This document shows positions 1 to 10,864 of a DNA stretch of 64,000 nucleotides, one piece after another. The translations under genes were made by a program, and so were the position numbers. Origin of the DNA: Ophiobolus disseminans (Eukaryota > Ascomycota > Dothideomycetes > Pleosporales > Phaeosphaeriaceae); contig MU006219.1 of assembly GCA_010093685.1 (NCBI GenBank), positions 1,197,531 to 1,261,530 on the forward strand. Reading direction: 5' to 3'. The notes under the pieces are model-generated. The model ran no database searches, was not told the origin of the DNA, and worked only from the letters and a program-made list of their open reading frames with translations. How positions within the stretch are numbered: position 1 is the stretch's first letter; every line of letters starts with the position of its first letter.

Positions 1-46
1 TGGGTAATACTCGCCTATCCGAGAGTCTAAGGTGACAGCCGTCATC

Positions 47-3000
47 ATGGCTACTCCAAATGCCTCCGATATGGGCCAATACTTCGATTTCGGGGAAGCG
101 GCCGTTCCAGACGTGCAACAAGGAGCCTCGCAACAGAATTCAACCATACAGCTTGGCGAAGGGTCAGTGAATATCTCTCTAAACACCCCTTAGCTTGGTG
201 TCATCCGATCAACAAAAAGCATCACTGGTTCCTAAAGCTTGACTATCTCCGCATTACTCTTGTGTTTCAGTTGCTTGCACTTGGAGGCTTCGTTCTCAAT
301 ACTGATGTGAAGTAGCTACTTAACTCAAAAAGAACTCCAAGATATCACGAACACCAGTGCAGAATTCAACACCGACTTTTCAACACACCTACCCCGATAC
401 CAGAAACCGGCACATTCATGTGACTACTGTCGCTCAAAAGGCCTCGAATGTTTTATCTACGATTGCGATGGCTCAGGCCGGGTACGATGCTCGCCGTGCA
501 ATGCTTTGTTTCGGCCATGCAGCTTCACCGACGTGGAGAAGTCACCAGCTTTCAAACAGAACACTGCCCTTGATACGTTAGACGTTGTGGGCGAAGACGA
601 TGAGCGATGCTTCGGTGGACTAACCGGAAAGAAGCAAATGCGTTCTCTGGGCCACATGGGCCCCATCGATGATGACAACAACCAAGGGGAAGAGCGGCCT
701 AAGAAAGGAGCAGCAGCCGCCCGCTTCCCACGACCAGCACTCAAGGTTTTGAAGGACTGGATGATGCAGCACTTTGATCACCCCTATCCAACTGACGAGG
801 ACAAGGAGCTCCTCAAGCAGCAAACCGGGCTGTCGATTGGTCAAATCTCCAACTGGATGGCCAACACAAGACGAAGGCAGAAAGCGCGCCCCAAGCGAAG
901 TTCATCACCGAGTATTCGTCCGTCGACCGAAGCGATCGACATTCCTGCAGGAAGGACTTGGGAGTCACTCAGTACGTATACCAAACCCGAGACTCGTAAA
1001 GCCCACAAATTTATGGCGTCTGCTGTCACTGGGAGGTTTCTGACCTTCCGAGTGACGGACGGATGCCAGGGAGGCGCCGAAGGTTCTCAGGTCGGCATCT
1101 CTCAAAAGCTGCCGGTCGTACAACAGCAGAACCGTTTCAATTAACTCGCGATAGATCCATTCGAGCGATGGAAGCACTCTCCTCCTGAGAACGAACCTGC
1201 ACCTATGACCGCTATTGCGCAGGCCGTCGAAAAGTTTGGCCCTCCAGAAGCAGCAAGCAGGGGGAGCAGCTACCGAAAAGGTGCCTCAAATGACAGCACT
1301 AGCAGCATGTCCATCTTCCAAGCACCCTCAGTCTCCTCATTAGAAACTGGTCTTACAGGCATGTCCTCGGGATCACTCGGATCACATAACTCGGCCTACT
1401 CGTATGGTTCGCGACACTCCCTTGGATCGATGAACAGCCTGAAGTCGAAGGAAAGGCGAAGGCGACGAAGACTTCCCACTCGTGCGCCGAAAGCAGACCC
1501 CAACGAAGCCTCCAGGCTATTTCAGTGTACCTTCTGTACCGACCGATTCAAGTCCAAGTATGATTGGTCTCGTCACGAAAAGAGTCTCCATCTCTCGCTC
1601 GAGAAGTGGATATGCGCACCCCTGGGCCCAATCATTGTTGACAAGGCAACTGGTAAGCGCAAATGTGTCTACTGTGACGACCTCGAACCTACCGATGAGC
1701 ATTTAGCAGCGCACAACCATGGCGGCTGCGAGGAGAAGGGTCTCGAATCTCGAACATTTTACAGGAAGGATCACCTCAGGCAGCACCTACGGCTGATGCA
1801 TGGCTGCAAGATGACCGCCAGCATGGAGCCGTGGAAGTCTGAAGCTCAGTACATCAAATCTAGGTGTGGCTTTTGCCAGATGAGTTTCGATAAATGTGAG
1901 TAAATCCATGGGTGCTCAGGTGCTTCAAGCGAACCTGATGTAGCTTACAACCTCTTTTCTTTTGGCTGCCAATCTTAGTAACAAAACGCTACGAGACGCG
2001 CCAGGTGTTACTGATGCTTGGAATTGGCTGACCAGTATTCAGGGCAAGATCGCATTGACCATCTCGCGAAAGAATTTCGCAACGGTGCAGACATGAAAAC
2101 TTGGAAGGGATGCAGAGGACTTGACGCTCATGTCGCCATACATGTCACCAACGCAATGCCACCATATCTCATCGCCAACGAGAGCAAATCGCCCTTTCCA
2201 TTCTCTGCGAGCAACTCTTCCAGTTTGAAGGTAGGCCTCCAGATTGGCGATTACATCAACACATGCAATCGCTTAGCAGTCTCTCGCGAACATCGTCAGG
2301 CTAACGTAAGTCAGCAAACTCACATGCAGCTTGAGACCAAAGACTTGGAGTATCTGTTGCCGAGCAATATGAACATGGCTGCCTCCGCCGATCTGGGCAT
2401 AGCCTATCAAGGCAACCCCGACTCCAATCTCATTCGACCAATCCTTCTGTCGACTCCGCAACATTATTCCGCTTCAGAGCATCCACTAGTGAATCCGAAT
2501 GCAACATGCTGGGAGATCCTCACTCTTCGTCTTGGCCGCTTTGCCCGCCAGTATATCGAGAAGCATGGGGTCGCTTCTATGACGGACGAAATGCTCCAAA
2601 ACGAGGCTCGTGTGATATTGTACGGTGAAGCTGATGGCTGGGAGCAAACCGCCGCCGATAACCCAGAGTGGCTGAACCTGTTCAAAAAGGCGCACGGGAT
2701 CGATATCACAGCTCCGGTTACGGGTGAGTAAAGTTCTACACAACCCTTTCATGCCTTGTCCGCCATATTATACAAGTTATACTGCGGACATTGAGGCTGA
2801 CTAAGTCTACAGGCATCACTGCACACCATGAGATATACGAAGATCTTGGCATACACTCGAACAGCATCCTCGACCCTAGCTTCAACGTCGAGAACTTTAG
2901 TGTTCTCAGTATGTCCCAAAACCATCCAGATCGCGCCGTGTCTTTCGAGTGCGCGTTGTCTGGCACAACCAACCTCACCAACCACGCACGCCAAATCTCA

Positions 3001-3630
3001 TCCGGACGACAATCGCCCCGCAGCATCGCCGGTCCCTCTGGATCCAGCTCATTATCACCGACGTCGCTAAACTCCCGCATCTCAGCTACGACCGGCGAGC
3101 AAATAATGGGCGTCTATGCTCCGATTCCAGAACTTGCTTGTACCGGTCCTGACGGCCCATGCTATGGTGAAAATGGCGAGCTGGGTTTCTCCATCCGTCA
3201 AATCAAAGGATCCGGAAAGAAATCATCATACTGGAGGACCGAGGATATCACTGGACTGACATCATTCAATGCCCAGTGCTCAGCCGCCGGCGAATCGATC
3301 TACGAGTGTGCAAAAGTCGGTCTCAAGTCCTTCTCTCCCCTGGACGAGCAAGCATGCCTGACCGAAGAGTTTCAAATGCCCTCCATCGAAGAACACACGT
3401 GTACCGACAGCGATATGGCTGTTGTGGATGCAAATACCTTCGACTTTCCCAGCTGGGACCAGCTGCCTGAGGACTTCCAGAATCCGACGACGAGCGCGGA
3501 TTTTTACTCTACGATTCCGATTAGCGCGTCAGGGAGTAATGCTATGGCGTGGGACAATGACGATATGAACTTTGCGATGGATATGGACCTTGATTTGGAC
3601 CTGGATCTTAATGTGTTTGGGAAGTGTTAG
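47..3630 (+). CDS. Homeobox / C2H2 zinc-finger transcription factor with a Zn2Cys6-like N-terminal cluster
   Basis: Predicted nuclear DNA-binding regulator. Five exons fit one frame: 47-162, 313-971, 1155-1895, 2043-2723, 2813-3630, giving 1004 residues. Residues 75-108 show C-X2-C-X6-C-X12-C-X2-C-X6-C, the spacing of a fungal binuclear zinc cluster. Residues about 173-233 form a TALE/KN-type homeodomain with the recognition-helix residues W220, N223 and R225 in WMANTRRRQK. A classical C2H2 finger follows (C383, C386, H399, H404), with further Cys/His-rich segments up to the exon 3/4 junction and a basic RRRRRR stretch before the finger that could act as a nuclear signal. The C-terminus is acidic with Asp-Leu repeats, possibly an activation region. 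The homeobox plus C2H2 pairing is a known Pezizomycotina family; target genes are unknown. The intron 1 acceptor (312) is weak, chosen because it keeps the cysteine cluster in frame. Confidence 0.88.
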
Positions 3631-4186
3631 ACGGATTGGATGGGCATTGAGGTGTGCTGGGTGTTTTTGCAGCATGGTGGAAAAGGAATGAAATGAGCGC
3701 CGGCAATCTTTTTCAAGGGATTAGGCGTTAGCATAGAGGTGGAGGTTTTGCCTTTTACGAAAACGCGTCACGGTCTGGAAGCTTGGAAAGTAAAGCTCTA
3801 ATACATGGTAATGACAATAGAACAGCATACCCAAACCAGCCCTAAAGCCGTGGTGAAAGAGTGACGCATGACACACCACGAGCTCGGAGCGATGCAGCAT
3901 CACGATACGTTCTTCACTACTTCTGCCCAGGAACCTTGTTAACTGAATGCCATTCACACACTTCCACCGTTTTTCGCGTCCCTCCTTGCCCTCCCATCTC
4001 AACAAAGTCTTCAAGTAGCACAATCCTGCATCTATCCGTCTCGCCTCACACCAAGCACCCACAAACCACATCACATCACACAATCCCTTCTCAATAAGTC
4101 CCTACAAGTATCTTAATTCCCAGTCCTGCACTACTTTCTATTCAGTACACATAATTCGTATCCATTGTTATCTCCATACAAGACCA
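3631..4186. other. Intergenic, no gene seen
   Basis: This stretch holds the 3' flank of the transcription factor gene and the 5' flank of the tRNA gene. Short open frames on both strands lack similarity to anything I recognise and have no splice or codon support. The 100 bases before the tRNA are pyrimidine and A rich. Confidence 0.6.
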
Positions 4187-4267
4187 GGCGTGGTGGCAGA
4201 GTGGTTATTGCGTAAGACTTGAAATCTTATTCCCTTGGGAGCGCAGGTTCAATTCCTGCCCACGTCG
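4187..4267 (+). tRNA. tRNA-Ser (anticodon TGA)
   Basis: The 81 nt fold as a class II tRNA. The acceptor arm pairs GGCGTGG (4187-4193) with CCACGTC (4260-4266), with one G-T pair, and G4267 is the discriminator. The anticodon stem TAAGA/TCTTA encloses the loop CTTGAAA, so the anticodon is TGA, reading UCA serine codons. A long variable arm with a CCC/GGG stem follows, as expected for serine. The B box and T loop are GGTTCAATTCC at 4246-4256, with A where many tRNAs have G. There is no intron and no encoded CCA, as usual in eukaryotes. Confidence 0.95.
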
Positions 4268-4276
4268 TTTTTTTTT
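4268..4276 (+). terminator. RNA polymerase III terminator
   Basis: A run of nine T residues directly follows the discriminator base of tRNA-Ser, which is the standard Pol III stop signal. Confidence 0.9.
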
Positions 4277-4611
4277 GGGCTAGGAGTGAGTGTTTGGGGA
4301 TTTTTTGGTGGTGGTCGTGGTGAGCGGGTGATGGATACTTTGGGTGTACGTACGTGCTTAGTTAGGTCCTGAGCCGCAAAACTGGGAAGACGAGAAATAG
4401 GGTAGAAGGAGGGGGAGAAGATGTGATACAGCTTTCAAAGGGGTCTGGATGGATGTAGGTTGAAGTATGTTGGAGGTATGAGATAGGTTAGAGGTGGCAG
4501 TCACGTAAAAACTTAGAATCGAAGTCGCACTATCTAGTAGATGACGCTTCTAATAAGTGGACTTGATCAACTTGTCATGCATGTTTTATTTCTTTATTTT
4601 CCCCTGTGACA
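4277..4611. other. Intergenic, no gene seen
   Basis: This separates the tRNA from the 3' end of the acetyl-CoA acetyltransferase gene. It probably carries that gene's 3' UTR on the minus strand. No open frame of note. Confidence 0.6.
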
Positions 4612-6011
4612 CTATAGCTGATCCGCACTTACCCTCTGCACGATAATGCCACTCGCCGCACCTCCTCCGTTGCAAATCGCCGCAGCACCGTACTGCCCAA
4701 CCTCCAACTGATGCAGCAGCGTGACCAATATCCTGCTACCCGAGCTACCAAGCGCGTGGCCGAGTGCAATAGCTCCTCCCCGTGGGTTCACATTGTCAGT
4801 TCCCAGACCGAGGATCTTGGCGTTGGCCTTGATGACAGCGGCGAAGGCCTCGTTGAACTCCCAGATGGCGATGTCTTCCTTGTTGAGGCCGGATTGCTTG
4901 AGCAGCTTCTCGACGCAGGAGGCGGGGGCGATGGGGAAGTCGATGGGGTCTGCGACTGTTAGTGTGGGGAGATGATTCAGAGGGGCTTGACGTACCAACT
5001 GCAGCATCTGCGTAAGTGATGATCTTTGCTAGGACGCGGCTGTCCTTTCCGTATTGCTGTGCAATCTCTTTGCTTCCCAGAACCAGCGCTGATGCGCCGT
5101 CACTCAACGGAGAGCTGTTCGCAGCTGTGACAGTGCCGTTTGGACCCTTTTCGAAGGCCGGCTTCAGCGTCGAGACCTTGTCCAGCTTGAGCTTGTTGTA
5201 CTGCTCGTCTTCTGAGATGACGACGTCGCCCTTCCTTGACTTGACCGTAACAGGTACAATCTCCTCCTTGAACAGGCCCTCCTTATATGCCTTCTGTGCG
5301 CGCTTGTAGGTCTCGATGGCGTAGTCGTCCTGGTCCTGCCGCGAGACTTCGTACTTCTTCGCTGTGCTCTCTGCGCAGTTGCCCATGTGAATCTGGTTGT
5401 ATACGTCCCACAGTCCATCAGCGATCAAGCCGTCCTGCAGCTTCTGGTGTCCGAATGCAGGTTGCTGACTTGCGCGGTTCAGGTAGTATGGAACTCGCGT
5501 CATGTTCTCCATACCACCTGCCACCTGTGCCTCTGCCTGACCGAGCTCGATGGTTGACGCAGCGATGTTCACGGCCTTTAGACCCGATGCGCAGACCTTG
5601 TTGATCGTGGTGGCCTCGATGTTGGTGGGCAGGCCGGCGAAGATGGCGGCTTGTCGTGCTGGTGCTTGCCCGACGCCTGCGCCGAGCACGTTGCCCATGT
5701 AGACGGCATCGATGGAAGATACGGGTACTTTGGACTTCTCGAGGGCATCCTTGATCGCCGTCGCGCCAAGCTGGGTTGCAGATACCGTTGTGAAGTTGCC
5801 ATTGAACTGCCACAGGTCAGCATCCCTTCCAAACTTCACGGATATTGCTACTCACCACTGCCGTTGGTGTCCGACTGGCGCTTATGATGTATGCATCCCT
5901 AATCTCCTTCCTTGCCGTTGCCGAGCTGCTGAACTGTCTTTGAATGCTGGCGAGTCGCTGTTGTGGCCGTGAAGCCATCTTCAAGGATGTGCGGAGGGCA
6001 GCAGACGACAT
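4612..6011 (-). CDS. ERG10: Acetyl-CoA acetyltransferase (acetoacetyl-CoA thiolase), mitochondrial type
   Basis: Condenses two acetyl-CoA into acetoacetyl-CoA or runs the reverse thiolysis. Minus-strand exons 6011-5856, 5806-4996 and 4949-4612 give 434 residues, with 49 and 46 nt introns. The first 35 or so residues are Arg/Ser/Ala rich without acids and look like a mitochondrial presequence, so this is likely the mitochondrial paralogue rather than the cytosolic sterol-pathway enzyme. Thiolase landmarks: RTPTAVFNGNF near residue 48, nucleophile Cys124 in INKVCASGLKAV, the acid/His motif WEFNEAFA, NPRGGAIALGHALG with the catalytic His, and the second Cys in AAICNGGGAAS. The tail after the usual family end (IIVQR) is odd: a perfect GTAAGT donor sits there, so the annotated last six residues may be a read-through intron. 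Confidence 0.93.
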
Positions 6012-7349
6012 GGCTCAGATACGGGGTGGAAGGCGAGAAATTTACCTTGAAAGCAGAGGTGCTCTACCGTGCCGAAATGAATTGTAACATGGCGGCGAAC
6101 TTTCCGAGGTCCGCGCAGCAAGAGAGCTTCCCTTCCCCGGAATGTGGAGTGGGGAGCTGAGCCGAGGTGACTCGGCGCGGTACAGGCCGGCTTAACGCCT
6201 CGCTGAGGTCATCTTCTCTCCGACATCTCCAACATCAGTTTAGGTCAAGTCATATCTAATTGTTTTACACCTCCCGCGACGCTCGTCACGAAGTGGTTAT
6301 GTCGTGCCTACCTAGGTAGTCTTACCATTGGAGGCTGTCCACGTGCCAGTGTGTCATCAGACCATCGCACCTCCCCTTCTCTCGGCCGTTGCGCCCAACT
6401 TCGACACACCATCGTACCTTGCACTCATCCTCAACACCCTTGCTTGTTTGACCTGCTCATCTACGCAAACATCCCTCACTCCAGTCACTGTCTAATCACA
6501 ACGTTCCCCTGCCGCCAATGCCATTGCGCAGCTGCCACGCACCCTGGCCTACCTTGCACCATGATGCTATCGGCCGCTATGCCACGAACTCAGCCCTCCG
6601 CCCTTTGCATATCGACGACTCCTCATGACGACCTAGAGTTTGGCTACTGCGAAAGGATAAACACAATCACCTACTGATGGCAGTTGACAGGCCGGTCGTA
6701 GCAACACGTCCGTGATTGCCTTTCTTCACAACAGTATTGGCTACGTAGCTTCCTTACTCCCTTGCGAGCTAAGATGTTCCATCTGACCATCTCACTCTTT
6801 CAATTTTCAGTCGGAGCACTTTCCCGTCTAATTTTCAACTTCTCCTCGCTTTCATACGATACTACGGTTCCTCAAGGGTCTAAACACGCGGATGTCACCT
6901 GCATGTACCTGCGTCAACGCGTTAGTGCTGCAGCAGCGCGGTCGGGTTGCTCTTTGTACAACACATATGGATCATCACAGAGCCTTGCCTCACCAATGCC
7001 AAGTGCTATCATCGCGAAATCTGACCCTCCTCACGTCTACACCGGACAGAACGGGCGATCGCAGTAGGCGTCACCTAGATCTTCATCGCTATTGGGTGTC
7101 CAGCGCTGCAATCGACGTAGTATCATCGTACATGGCTCATTTCCATATTCCTAGGCTTTGCTTTGGTAACAGTCCGCGACGTTCATCGGACCATTCAATC
7201 TTCATCATATTGTATAAGAGGGATAGAGCGCACCAGGGAAAACCTGCAAGCCAGACCAAACGCAACTACCTTCAGCTTCGCACCAAGAGCTTCGCTTCTT
7301 CCACTCTACCATCACTGTCGCTCTCAAGCACAACCCGACAACCATCACC
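6012..7349. promoter_or_regulatory. Divergent intergenic region between the thiolase and BYS1 genes
   Basis: The 1.3 kb lie between two divergent genes and must hold both promoters. The right part is pyrimidine rich, as in many fungal promoters and 5' UTRs. Several short plus-strand open frames (for example around 6351 and 6892) have no recognisable product and overlap the BYS1 frame out of register, so I do not call them. Confidence 0.5.
7213..7218 (+). promoter_or_regulatory. TATA-like element upstream of BYS1 gene
   Basis: TATAAG lies 132 bases upstream of the start codon of the secreted BYS1-family gene, within a reasonable distance for a TATA box followed by a pyrimidine-rich 5' UTR. 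The assignment rests on sequence and position only. Confidence 0.45.
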
Positions 7350-7790
7350 ATGCGTGTCACGAACTTTCTCACCACCCTCGCCCTCGTGGCCAGCACTGCC
7401 TTTGCCGCCACGAACACGCTTGCCAACCACTGCGACCACTCCGTCTGGTACACCCAGGTGGGCGGCGACCAGCAAGCCACCCTACCCGTGGAGATCTCAC
7501 CAGGAGAATCTGTCGACGAAGCACAGTTCTTCCTCGTTTCGGGCACCGCCATCAAGTTCACCAAAGCTGCCAGCGCCGAGTCGGTCTTGCAGTTCGCATA
7601 CAGCTATCAGGCAGGCGTGTCCATCTACTACAGCCTCGACAACATTGGAGACTTCGACTACTTGGGTAAGAAAATCACCCTCAAGGGCAACGGATCCCCG
7701 TCCATTGTTTGGAATGGGAATGTTGGTTCGACGCGCACTCAAGCATTCCTCGGCGGCGAGAAGGACTTGACGTTCACCCTCTGCGCTTGA
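7350..7790 (+). CDS. Secreted BYS1-domain (thaumatin-like antigen) protein
   Basis: An intronless gene for 146 residues. Residues 1-19 are a clear signal peptide (hydrophobic LTTLALVASTAFA, likely cut after Ala19). The mature protein of about 127 residues begins with the family-like stretch NHCDHSVWYTQVGG and ends in TLCA; the two cysteines (C28 and C145) are well placed for one N-to-C terminal disulfide. It resembles the BYS1 family, named from a Blastomyces yeast-phase protein, common as small secreted proteins in filamentous fungi; biochemical function is not established. The long upstream region with a TATA-like box and C/T-rich leader suggests a regulated, strongly expressed gene. An overlapping 292-codon frame in another register is a shadow. 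Confidence 0.85.
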   Translation: MRVTNFLTTLALVASTAFAATNTLANHCDHSVWYTQVGGDQQATLPVEISPGESVDEAQFFLVSGTAIKFTKAASAESVLQFAYSYQAGVSIYYSLDNIGDFDYLGKKITLKGNGSPSIVWNGNVGSTRTQAFLGGEKDLTFTLCA

Positions 7791-8355
7791 TCCTCAGACG
7801 CGTGGCTCGGCAGTTGTCTTCAACAACACAAGTGGAACATATGGTGGAGTGGAGCTGGATGTGACGAGATGTGGTATCGATTGGAAGGAGAGTTGGCAGG
7901 TGGTGGAGTAGAACATGATGCATACATTCCTTGAAACATGCAGAAGCTATCCAATCGAGCATCATATCACCATCACATCACTGCACATGCCATCACTTGG
8001 CGAAGCTTCAACCACATCATTGCGTGACACCATCAAAGTAGTGAACGCTTTTTGCATTGATCCTACTCATCCCACGTAGCAAACATTATCTTCATCGATT
8101 GGAAAGACGCGCAATGAAGGGTACAGATCATGCTCAAGTACGACGAGCGAGACATAGCGTAAAGGAAAGTAAAATGTGAAAAAGTGTCTTGCAAACACCG
8201 ACCAACAATAACAACAATAACCTCAAATGCACCGCCACACGCGATGCAAAACCAATGCCAGAAAAACGCCAGGGTATATAACGAAAGGAAGACGTGACGG
8301 AAAGCGAAGAACAAGCAGCCAGACCCTCCTTTCCAACGTAAAAAAGGACATGAGT
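7791..8355. other. Convergent intergenic region, no gene seen
   Basis: This holds the 3' flanks of the BYS1 gene (+) and the Sds3-like gene (-). Short open frames here are unsupported. Confidence 0.55.
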
Positions 8356-10035
8356 CTAACCACCTCTCCCCCTCCCCCGTCCCCTCCCATTCCCACTCGC
8401 CGTCCGTGCCATCGGCACAGCACCAGCATGTGCATGTCCAGAGCTCTCACCAAACCTCCCGACCGGCGTATTTCCACCAGCATCGCTCCACCCCGCCATA
8501 CTACTCTGCGCACTCATCGGCACGCCGCCGAACCCCCCACCACCAGAGCCGGCGCCGCCGACTTCCAAATGCGGCACCACGCTGCGCACATGGCTTGTAA
8601 TCTCATTCACGGGCTCGTGGAAGCTGGGCGGCTGGACCTGGTAATCTCGCGCTTTGACGGGGTTGCACGCAGCTTGTAGGAGGCGCTCGTTGAGTTCGTC
8701 GTCGGGGCGTGCGTCGCGCAGCATGAGTTTGAGGTCTTGTTCGATGTCTGAGGCGGAGAGGGCGGGAGGCGTGGGAGCGGCGGCGTTTGCTTTTTGGAAG
8801 ATTTTGGCGTCGAGGACGAAGGGCGGGTTGTAGATGAAGGGGATGTGGCCGTTTGCGATGGAGGGGTGGAAGGCGGAGCGGGTTGCGCCGCGCGTGACGT
8901 GTGGGTTGGACGAGATTTGGCGGGCCATGTCGGTTGCGCCTGGGATGTCGTCTGAGTCTTGGTCTTGGTCCATCATGTCGCCGTTTTCGGAGGCATGGTC
9001 GCCGTTTGTAACGGTGCCGTTGGTGGTGTGTCCGTTTGTAGTGGCTTCTTGGTTTGCGCCGGTGTCGGCGTTCTTCATCTTCGCAAAGAAGTGTGAAGCG
9101 GCGGTGGTGGCTTGGTTCATGGCCATGTTGAGTTCCTTCTCGGTGAAGAGGCGGTCGAGAGAGTAGGCCGACGACTCAAATTGCGCGTTGATGGTGCGCG
9201 CCTTGGCTTCGCGGAAGGGCGAGCCCATGCCCATTTCAATGTTGCGGCCAGACGGGCCTGGCGAGTCGTTGTCGTTCTCTTCGAACAGCTTCCGTTTGCG
9301 CTTGTTCTCGTTCGCTGCAGCTAGGTCTTCGCCCTCCCCAAACTTGTGTCCGGTCCTCCTAGTCTTGCGGGGCGCTTGTGGCCCACCAGGGCTAGCTGGG
9401 TTGCCGATGCCGAACTGGTTCGGATGGAGGAGCATGGCGTTGCTGTCTGACAGGTCCAATTGCTCCTTCTCGCGCCTCAGTCTGCCGGTGCGCTGCTGTA
9501 TGCTCGCAATGAGGCGCTCACGGATGGTGGCGGCGAGCAGCTTGTACTCTTCTTCGGCGATCTGGACCTTGTAGTAGTGCGAGTTTTCGATCTCGTTCTT
9601 GGTGTTCTCGTGCTTGTTGTAGAGCATGGTCAGGTTGTAGTCCCGCTCTTCCATCGCATCATTGACGGCATCAACAAACCGCGCATAGTACTTTCCGCAC
9701 TGCGCAATATAGTCCGTCCCTGCACTCGGCGCAGTTGGCACGTTGGCGCCCATTATCTGTGTGATGAGGTTCGAGGCTTCCGCTCCGCCATCGTCGAGCG
9801 GCGTATTCGCATACGGGTCCGCCTTGGAGATGAGGCTAATGTCCGACGTCAGTGCCGCGAGCTGGGCTCTGTAATGACCATCTCTGTTGTCTGTGAAGGC
9901 GGCCATCATGTCTCCGAGCTTGTCGGCGAGCATGTTGCGCCGCTTGTCGCGCTTCGAGGGCTGCGGTTGTGGAGAGGCCGCCGAGTGGCCGACCGGGAAG
10001 TGGTCCGCCGGCGAGGGGCTGCCATTGCGTACCAT
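8356..10035 (-). CDS. SDS3: Sds3-like subunit of the Rpd3-type histone deacetylase complex
   Basis: An intronless minus-strand gene for 559 residues. The N-terminal third (about residues 28-190) matches the Sds3/BRMS1-like family: a basic KRDKRRNMLADKLGDMM start, then long charged helices with YYKVQIAEEEYKLL and LIASIQQRTGRLRREKEQL that should form a coiled coil for complex assembly. In yeast and animals these proteins hold the Rpd3/Sin3 deacetylase together and help silence genes. The middle is low-complexity with a basic KRKRKLF signal; residues about 410-480 are more conserved looking. The C-terminus is a GRGRGRGRGG tail, which is encoded by a G-run tract on the coding strand. I am confident of the family, less so that it is the only Sds3 paralogue. 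Confidence 0.82.
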   Translation of the reverse strand: MVRNGSPSPADHFPVGHSAASPQPQPSKRDKRRNMLADKLGDMMAAFTDNRDGHYRAQLAALTSDISLISKADPYANTPLDDGGAEASNLITQIMGANVPTAPSAGTDYIAQCGKYYARFVDAVNDAMEERDYNLTMLYNKHENTKNEIENSHYYKVQIAEEEYKLLAATIRERLIASIQQRTGRLRREKEQLDLSDSNAMLLHPNQFGIGNPASPGGPQAPRKTRRTGHKFGEGEDLAAANENKRKRKLFEENDNDSPGPSGRNIEMGMGSPFREAKARTINAQFESSAYSLDRLFTEKELNMAMNQATTAASHFFAKMKNADTGANQEATTNGHTTNGTVTNGDHASENGDMMDQDQDSDDIPGATDMARQISSNPHVTRGATRSAFHPSIANGHIPFIYNPPFVLDAKIFQKANAAAPTPPALSASDIEQDLKLMLRDARPDDELNERLLQAACNPVKARDYQVQPPSFHEPVNEITSHVRSVVPHLEVGGAGSGGGGFGGVPMSAQSSMAGWSDAGGNTPVGRFGESSGHAHAGAVPMARTASGNGRGRGRGRGG

Positions 10036-10864
10036 GGTGATGGAGGAAGTACTCTAGGCGCAAAGGGGGGTGTCGTGTCGGTGGGCCAAGTTAATGTCGG
10101 CTGGTAGAGAGCTGCAAGCAGCTGCGGGAGGGAAACTTTGTGGATCTCGGATGTGAGTACGACGTTGTGATCAAGAAGAGTGGGCTCTTCTCGCGCCTCA
10201 GATCACTAAAGCATGAGAGACGTAAAGCACCTGAAGAAGCGAAGACTGCAAGGTTTGCGACGGGGAATTGGCCCTGGGCAATCGACAGAGCAGAGCGTCA
10301 CTTGGTTAGCCCCGTGCATGTTAACCCCGACCACCGATCTCTTGGCAAGTACCACGTGCGCACCGCATCGATCCGGTGCGTGCTGCACGAATTCCCGTCC
10401 CATACGCTGCATTCTAGCACGATACCTCTTTGTCCTCGTAGTACGTTTAACACTAGCCAGATCTATAAATCCTCGTTGAAGATAGGCAAGTCTTCGTGAG
10501 CTGAGCACACACATTTGCAGTACTTGGCGACTACGTATATGTTACCAATGTCTTACCAATTAGGAAGGCTCAACAATCCACTACCTCACTCAGACAGAAG
10601 ATCGGACGTTGAATCCATCAGCTGCTCATTGTAGCTATTATGATATGCTAAAGTATACAAATCTCATGAAATAAGATAGACTGCGCGCCGGACACCATCG
10701 TGGACCATAGGTCCTTTCCAATCCCTTGAGATGAAGAAACCCATAGAGTGAAAAGAAAACGGCAGCAGACCGACATGGGATCACGGGAACACCCTTTGCG
10801 CCGCCGACCGGTGACCAAACAACCTGTAACTAATGCTCGTCGATACCACTTCCTCGTCCGCTAC
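10036..10864. other. Intergenic between Sds3-like and TOP2 genes
   Basis: The left part is the promoter of the Sds3-like gene and the right part the 3' flank of topoisomerase II, both on the minus strand. No gene is evident in it. Confidence 0.55.

Noticed and set aside
6892..7770. 292-codon plus-strand open frame
   Set aside because: It overlaps the BYS1 gene in another frame, is Arg/Ser/Pro rich as expected from a frame shadow, and has no signal or domain.
9460..10107. 215-codon plus-strand frame
   Set aside because: It is antisense to the Sds3-like gene and has no independent support.
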